A DNA stretch of 25,612 bases from Schoenoplectus triqueter. Lineage: Eukaryota > Streptophyta > Magnoliopsida > Poales > Cyperaceae. Shown piece after piece: positions 22,401 to 25,612 of the stretch (its first letter is position 1; every line of letters starts with the position of its first letter). The notes under the pieces are model-generated. The model worked only from the letters and a program-made list of their open reading frames with translations, made no database searches and was not told the DNA's origin. The position numbers and the translations under genes are program-made. The DNA lies in contig CAXKVV010001546.1 of NCBI GenBank assembly GCA_964058805.1, forward strand, positions 1-25,612, in the 5' to 3' direction.

Positions 22401-22465
22401 AGGCCAGGGAAGAAATAACATAGGGTCCCAACCGCTGGTAATACCCTCCTTGACACAACTCCCAT
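14257..22465 (-). CDS. Plant EFR3-like protein (EFOP / SEMI-ROLLED LEAF 2-like), 19 coding exons, 1,061 aa
   Basis: Coding exons, 5' to 3' on the minus strand: 22465-22331, 22230-22156, 22003-21888, 21757-21643, 21433-21308, 21176-21129, 20692-20436, 20287-20037, 19922-19630, 19561-19412, 19263-18847, 18628-18479, 18405-18330, 18255-18128, 18031-17834, 17685-17542, 17433-17299, 17175-16948, 14400-14257. All introns are GT..AG and phases agree, summing to 3,186 nt. Recognition rests on the N-terminus MGVVSRR, the basic stretch RARSRQPVKRYKK (residues 24-36), PNDRMIGKLCEY and NPMRIPK, and the C-terminus SSPYDNFLRAAGC, all typical of plant EFR3-like proteins. The body is a helical ARM/HEAT-type solenoid (e.g. 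LIKHLEHKAILKQPEMQ, MVHPDHETRVGAHRIFSVV) with Ser/Asp-rich low-complexity linkers. Known of the family: S-acylated plasma-membrane anchors of the PI4K-alpha complex with NPG and HYCCIN; rice SRL2 affects leaf rolling. The length is normal and no frame is broken, so the gene is probably functional. Exon borders are read by eye without transcript support. Confidence 0.92.
14674..14686. repeat. Left target-site duplication of the LINE
   Basis: TATTATGATCTAT occurs here and again at 16255-16267, directly after the LINE 3' A-rich tail. It lies in the loop of the foldback element. Confidence 0.88.
14687..16254 (+). mobile_element. 5'-truncated L1-type LINE inserted in the foldback loop
   Basis: This non-LTR retrotransposon runs opposite to the host gene. 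It begins inside the reverse transcriptase just before the GLR*GDPLSP motif, and carries the rest of RT, a region with conserved KW.WL-type sequence, a zinc-binding tail (C..C then HLF..C) and a short A-rich 3' end (TTTAAAAAAATATA). Identical 13-bp direct repeats flank it. The 5' truncation, A-rich tail and target duplication are the standard marks of LINE target-primed insertion. The exact duplication but decayed reading frames suggest a moderately old insertion or a copy from an already defective source. Confidence 0.93.
14703..15852 (+). pseudogene. Decayed L1-type reverse transcriptase fragment with zf-RVT tail
   Basis: The frame from 14703 reads GLR, a TAA stop at 14712-14714 where the family has Gln, then GDPLSPLLFILAIDSLQ. 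The open part runs 14769-15635 (288 codons). The RT catalytic box FADD is at 14832-14843. Downstream are YLGLPL, the thumb-like segments and a KWIWL-type motif. Near 15615-15650 the frame shifts, and homology continues in the +1 frame as NHLARIWKIRIPNKIKIFLW, followed by a TAG at 15721-15723 and a cysteine/histidine motif beginning with the TGC at 15781. With no endonuclease domain, a nonsense codon, a frameshift and a second stop, it cannot move itself. Confidence 0.92.
16255..16267. repeat. Right target-site duplication of the LINE
   Basis: TATTATGATCTAT is identical to 14674-14686. Confidence 0.88.
16449..16490. repeat. (TC)n followed by (TA)n microsatellite at the outer end of the right foldback arm
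   Basis: About 12 TC units pass directly into about 9 TA units. The left arm begins with a much shorter version (TATATATAGAGAGAGAGAG), so the tract has lengthened on one side. Confidence 0.9.
16622..16831. mobile_element. Half-copy (single arm) of an element related to the foldback MITE
   Basis: It starts CTATAGAGAGAGAGA and passes through AAATGGACGGTCCAAACCG, close to the left arm's AAATGGTCGTTCCAAACCG. It ends near GGTTAGAAAATTGAT, matching the GTTAGAAAAT inner end of the arms. The second arm is absent. It has the same orientation as the left arm. Confidence 0.65.
18802..18843. repeat. T16-G18-C-G7 homopolymer tract in intron 11 of the EFR3-like gene
   Basis: On the plus strand 16 T are followed by 18 G, one C and 7 G, ending two bases from the donor of exon 11 (GT at 18846-18845). 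On the pre-mRNA this reads GTA followed by C7, G, C18 and A16. A run of this kind is prone to sequencing and assembly error. Confidence 0.95.
21530..21547 (-). other. Candidate 18-nt cassette microexon in intron 4 of the EFR3-like gene
   Basis: A good acceptor (TTTTCATCTCCAG) and a near-consensus donor (GAG|GTAAGTG) lie 18 nt apart between exons 4 and 5. In the incoming phase the segment reads TGG TAC TGA, so including it would stop translation. The main gene model skips it. There is no transcript support. Confidence 0.3.
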
Positions 22466-23017
22466 TTTCAATTACTACAATAAAATTTTCAAAACAGGTT
22501 CATGCAAGTAATTTTGGTCATTCCTGCAACCCAAATTCTTACCTGTAAAGAAACATTATCTCTTGTGGACACCATTTATACTCAAGTAAAAATTGCCTAT
22601 TTGCAGAATGCAATGGGACAAAAATTCTATTTCTCTCACAAAACATTGATGAACAAACTGTACGTGTAACAACTATGCAATCTAGTGTGCTCGAGATGCC
22701 TCAAAGAAGCTAACCAGCTCAGATTCTCACAAATGCAACCGGAAAAACATCAAATTAACACCATTTCAGCTGAACGACAAGAAAACGACAATGCACGTCA
22801 GAATCAAAGCTGAAAGACAAGAAACATGGCTCATTTTTGGTTGGGGATTATCATTTTTATCACTGTATCTGACAATTTCCAACTAACCTCCATTCGAAAT
22901 TATCGAATCAACGATCATTACCTATTTAAAGTGCAAGTTCGTATTCAATTTGCAGAATTCCACCTATAGCCTATTATCGGAAATAATAGATCGGTCAATT
23001 CGAGTCATGGAGTTTAC

Positions 23018-23220
23018 CTCTATGTTAAACGAATCGAGCTTCGCTAGATCCTTATACGCAAGAATTGATTCGGGGGACAAATGCGGGAAGTAAATGAAGG
23101 CTACGAGAAAATTACGAAGCTGAGATGACAACGGACGAGATCTCCGATGCCTTCTCTTACGCCTCTCTGTGCGCGTCTCTCCCCTCTCCCCCAATTCCCA
23201 ATTCTGATCTCCACGGATCA
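23018..23220 (-). other. Probable 5'UTR leader exon and core-promoter side of the EFR3-like gene
   Basis: On the minus strand this is a GA-rich, C-poor leader (GGGGGAGAGGGGAGAGACGC) ending at a good donor, ATAGAG|GTAAAC, at 23018/23017. It can splice to the acceptor TTATTGTAG at 22475, leaving only nine leader bases before the ATG. That gives a 543-bp 5'UTR intron (22475-23017). No ATG lies in the leader frame that runs through it. I see no clear TATA box, so the upper boundary is a guess. Confidence 0.5.
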
Positions 23221-24254
23221 AACTTCGTGCGCGCCAGTGTCACAGAAAGAATTGTTAGGTTGGCAATATCACGGTAGACGTGGTCCTCTCGGAGCTCCGA
23301 ATCAAATTGCGAGGATATGGGCCCACATTTTCAGCAATTTTCTTGCGACCGAAGTATGGATTTATGACGATCTCTGCTACTGGAGAGTTCCATTAGTTTA
23401 TTTTCCGTGTTTCTTCCCCTCGTAGCCCGGTGCCCGGAATTCGTATCGTCTACACTGTACAGTACTTCACGCGTGAAGTACTGCCCGGCGCATGAATCTG
23501 ACTTATATTATTTCCACCCGCCATCTGAATCCGCCAGCGTGATTTCGTTCGGGCAGTTACTCGCATGGAGTACTACAGAGCAGCACTCTGTAACCCGTCA
23601 GTTTACGCAGGAGAGTGCGGAGCGTCAACACAGTTTACGACTGCGTGAAAAGAGGGGCTCGGTAAACTAAATTCTGTTACTCGGTCTGATTTTTAATATA
23701 TCGGCGTTAAATTTGACTTTATTATGAAAAATTAGTAATATACATCACGGACTTCAGAGTTAGTGGAAGCTCTATTATGTTCACCGCATAAATAATTTTA
23801 AATAATTTCTGAATGCTACTAACGAGTAACGACACAGCATTTCTGAAATTCTATATAATATTTCATATTTTGATATATTATTTAAATTATAAAATGCCAA
23901 ACGATTTTCAAAAATAATATCATTTTTATACCCAAGTAGTGAATTTGAGATCTCATTGAATTATTTGGACAACAAAATTGTCACTATGCTTCAAAGAGGG
24001 CTATAAATTTAAAAACACATTAGCTTACATACGCTATTGGTAGTTTATTAGATGGGAATATACATACCAATTTATATGAAAAAACACATTGAGCACGTCA
24101 TATGTTGAACACTACACATCACAAAAAATGAATAAACTACTTTATTAATAGCACATCCTCAAGCATTTATTTGCAACCATGTCAAGTTTTATCTTTTAAT
24201 CGGACTATCAAACCTCATTTGATCTTTACTTTGTCCCCACCTCAAACCGGTTCT
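23221..24254. other. Upstream (promoter) region of the EFR3-like gene and intergenic DNA
   Basis: The part 23221-23660 is richer in GC than the rest of the intergenic DNA and includes TACTTCACGCGTGAAGTA, an 18-bp perfect palindrome at 23463-23480. From 23690 onward it is AT-rich without recognisable features. Plus-strand frames here have no family resemblance. Confidence 0.45.
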
Positions 24255-24602
24255 ATGCAAGACTACTTTGGTTACATTGCTCAATTCATATATCACATAA
24301 ACTTAAACCAACAAACTTTTCAAACCCGTGTGAATAATGAATTTATCAATATCAACCATGAGATTTTCAACATCACAAGTAACCTGAGCCGTATGGAAGA
24401 TTGGCAACATAATCTTCAAACCAATTGGGTTAATAAATATGAAAAATGGGTGGATAATACAGGTGACATGAATTTTGATTTGGAGTGGGGCAATGTGGAC
24501 ATGGAGATGGGCAATGACCCTAGTGTGCGGGGTCGAGAGGAGGAGGAAGAAAACGAGATGGTAGGTGAGCAAGAGGTTGCTCCTACCGATCCACCGGACT
24601 AA
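24255..24602 (+). CDS. Unrecognised acidic protein frame, 115 aa, possibly transposon-derived
   Basis: The first ATG is at 24255; the frame is open further upstream without another ATG. The N-terminal two-thirds is polar and probably helical, with Asn/Gln-rich text and Trp-rich pieces (SRMEDWQHNLQTNWVNKYEKW). The C-terminal third is acidic (GREEEEENEMVGEQE) and ends DPPD. The MEDWQ..W.KYE type of region, with a helical repeat and charged tail, recalls gag-like or plant transposon-associated proteins, but I cannot name a family. The Ty3/gypsy fragment begins about 320 bp downstream on the other strand. Confidence 0.35.
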   Translation: MQDYFGYIAQFIYHINLNQQTFQTRVNNEFININHEIFNITSNLSRMEDWQHNLQTNWVNKYEKWVDNTGDMNFDLEWGNVDMEMGNDPSVRGREEEEENEMVGEQEVAPTDPPD

Positions 24603-24639
24603 GCTTGAATACTATCTCTTTTAAATAACTAAAAAATAT

Positions 24640-24920
24640 AACTCATAAAATAACTATAAAATACAAAATTATTTTGAATGGTGTCCCATATTCATTACAT
24701 TATAATCATTGTGTTCTCGAACCATTATCACACGAATAGTGCTGCAATATTAAAACAAATATTTTAAAATAATATTCAGTTTATTCAAGTTTTATATCAT
24801 TTGTAGTCTCATTTGAACTCATAAAATAATCCAACTACACAAAGTTATTTTGAATGATGTCCTCAATTCTTTTACACTATAATCGTTATGTTCTCGAAAT
24901 TTTACGACACGAAAAGTGAA
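24640..24920. repeat. Direct repeat, two copies spaced 176 bp
   Basis: Copy 1 (24640-24745) and copy 2 (24816-24920) share AACTCATAAAATAA, AATTATTTTGAATG.TGTCC, TATAATC.TT.TGTTCTCGAA and ACACGAA.AGTG. They are diverged by scattered substitutions. Copy 2 ends where the gypsy fragment begins. Confidence 0.75.
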
Positions 24921-25612
24921 AACCACCAAGGCAGGAGATGAATATGGACTGGTTGAAGGCTGAATAATGGAGTTCTTAATCAGTTCTTCAATGATCTTAT
25001 TGAGTTTCAGTTTTTGATAGTAGTTATACCTATGGTCTTTGATTTACTGTTGTTGATTGGGGTTTTAGTGCAATTTGATGATCTGAAGCTCTTGAAGGAG
25101 GCAGTTTTTTAGATTCCTCAAATACATCTCTAAAGTGTTACAGCACTTCTTTCAATTCAAGGGGTTCTTTTTTCCTATTGACACATCTTGTATCAGCATA
25201 ACATGCGCCATCATCACTGCATGTCCACCTTTCAATTCCTTTTCTACATCCACACCTTCACAGAAATGAATTGCTGAAACTTCCTCTTGCACTTGTAATT
25301 TTACCAATTTATCGTCTTTTTGGAATGAAACCCATTTCCCAATTCAGTTTATCTCCATGGGGCTGTACCGCCTTAACCAATCTACCCTCAATATTATATC
25401 ATACCCTTGGATATGCAGTACCCTCAAATCACCACAGAAATCATGGTTTTGCAATGAAAAAGACAAGTCTATGCACTTACTATCAGTCACCACTTTAGTA
25501 CCCTCAATAACCATCACTACTACAGAAGCTATATCCACAATTTTATATTTGAGACCTTATAAAATATTGAGATTTACAAAACTGTGAGTGCTTCCACTAT
25601 AAAAAAGAGTAC
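24921..25612 (-). pseudogene. Decayed Ty3/gypsy pol fragment: protease to start of reverse transcriptase
   Basis: It is read on the minus strand from the window edge. The protease active-site loop reads YSGSTHSFVN (Tyr codon at 25599-25601) where the family has D[ST]G. It continues to LRVLHIQGYDIILRVDWL and RRYSPMEIN, the conserved end of gypsy protease. The linker then leads to LPPSRASDHQIAL (from about 25105 downward) and IQPSTSPYSSP near 24930, the entry to RT. Breaks in this stretch include a TAA in the protease, a TGA at 25344-25346, a TAA in the linker and a frameshift just before the RT entry motif. Homology stops at about 24921, before the RT catalytic box. The element is dead and may continue beyond the window. 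Confidence 0.85.

Noticed and set aside
22964..23221. Upstream open reading frame in the EFR3-like leader that would end just before the main ATG after splicing
   Set aside because: The frame starts at TTG and contains no ATG before the donor site, back to an in-frame TGA at 23240-23242, so a normal uORF is not supported.
23147..23670. Two plus-strand frames upstream of the EFR3-like gene, considered as a divergent neighbour
   Set aside because: Their composition and sequence show no family resemblance; the GC-richer base content of the promoter region explains the openness.
24303..24572. Minus-strand frame opposite the acidic ORF
   Set aside because: It is the antisense shadow of 24255-24602, and the plus frame has the more protein-like composition.

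Overview
The window is plant nuclear DNA. The evidence is an intron-rich gene of a plant EFR3-like type, an intronless SAUR-type reading frame, very AT-rich intergenic DNA, and several kinds of plant transposable element (MITEs, an L1-type LINE, a Ty3/gypsy fragment). The sequence does not fix the species. A monocot seems possible from the general character of the repeats, but I could not establish it. Many long reading frames here begin at non-ATG codons and are noise.

The main gene lies on the minus strand, from the ATG at 22463-22465 to the TGA at 14257-14259. I reconstructed 19 coding exons with GT..AG junctions and consistent phase throughout, giving 1,061 codons plus a stop. The protein belongs to the plant EFR3-like family (EFOP / SEMI-ROLLED LEAF 2-like ARM/HEAT-repeat proteins). 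By family knowledge these anchor the phosphatidylinositol 4-kinase alpha complex at the plasma membrane. A 5'UTR intron and a GA-rich leader precede the ATG. The last intron (14401-16947, 2,547 bp) is a transposon nest: a long-armed foldback element whose loop was split by a 5'-truncated LINE with a 13-bp target-site duplication, plus half of a second related element.

Upstream of 14 kb the window is mostly repeats. It holds a hAT-like MITE (558-978), a MITE-like element filled by about 1.2 kb of TAA/TCA microsatellite (about 3511-5068), a TA microsatellite next to a 30-bp palindrome (6408-6590), diverged GAGCTCG-rich and CAAATTAA-rich repeats, and a second MITE-like element (about 9524-9850). 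The only convincing gene there is a single-exon SAUR-like gene on the minus strand at 9098-9403. Its C-terminus is encoded by a short tandem repeat, and the 9524-9850 element sits about 120 bp upstream of its ATG.

After the EFR3-like promoter (beyond about 23.25 kb) come an unrecognised acidic reading frame, probably transposon-derived (24255-24602), a 176-bp-spaced direct repeat, and at the window edge a decayed Ty3/gypsy protease/RT fragment. I saw no tRNA, rRNA or CRISPR. No evident new multi-gene system is present. The most interesting items are the nested intronic hairpin and candidate regulated-splicing sites in the EFR3-like gene.
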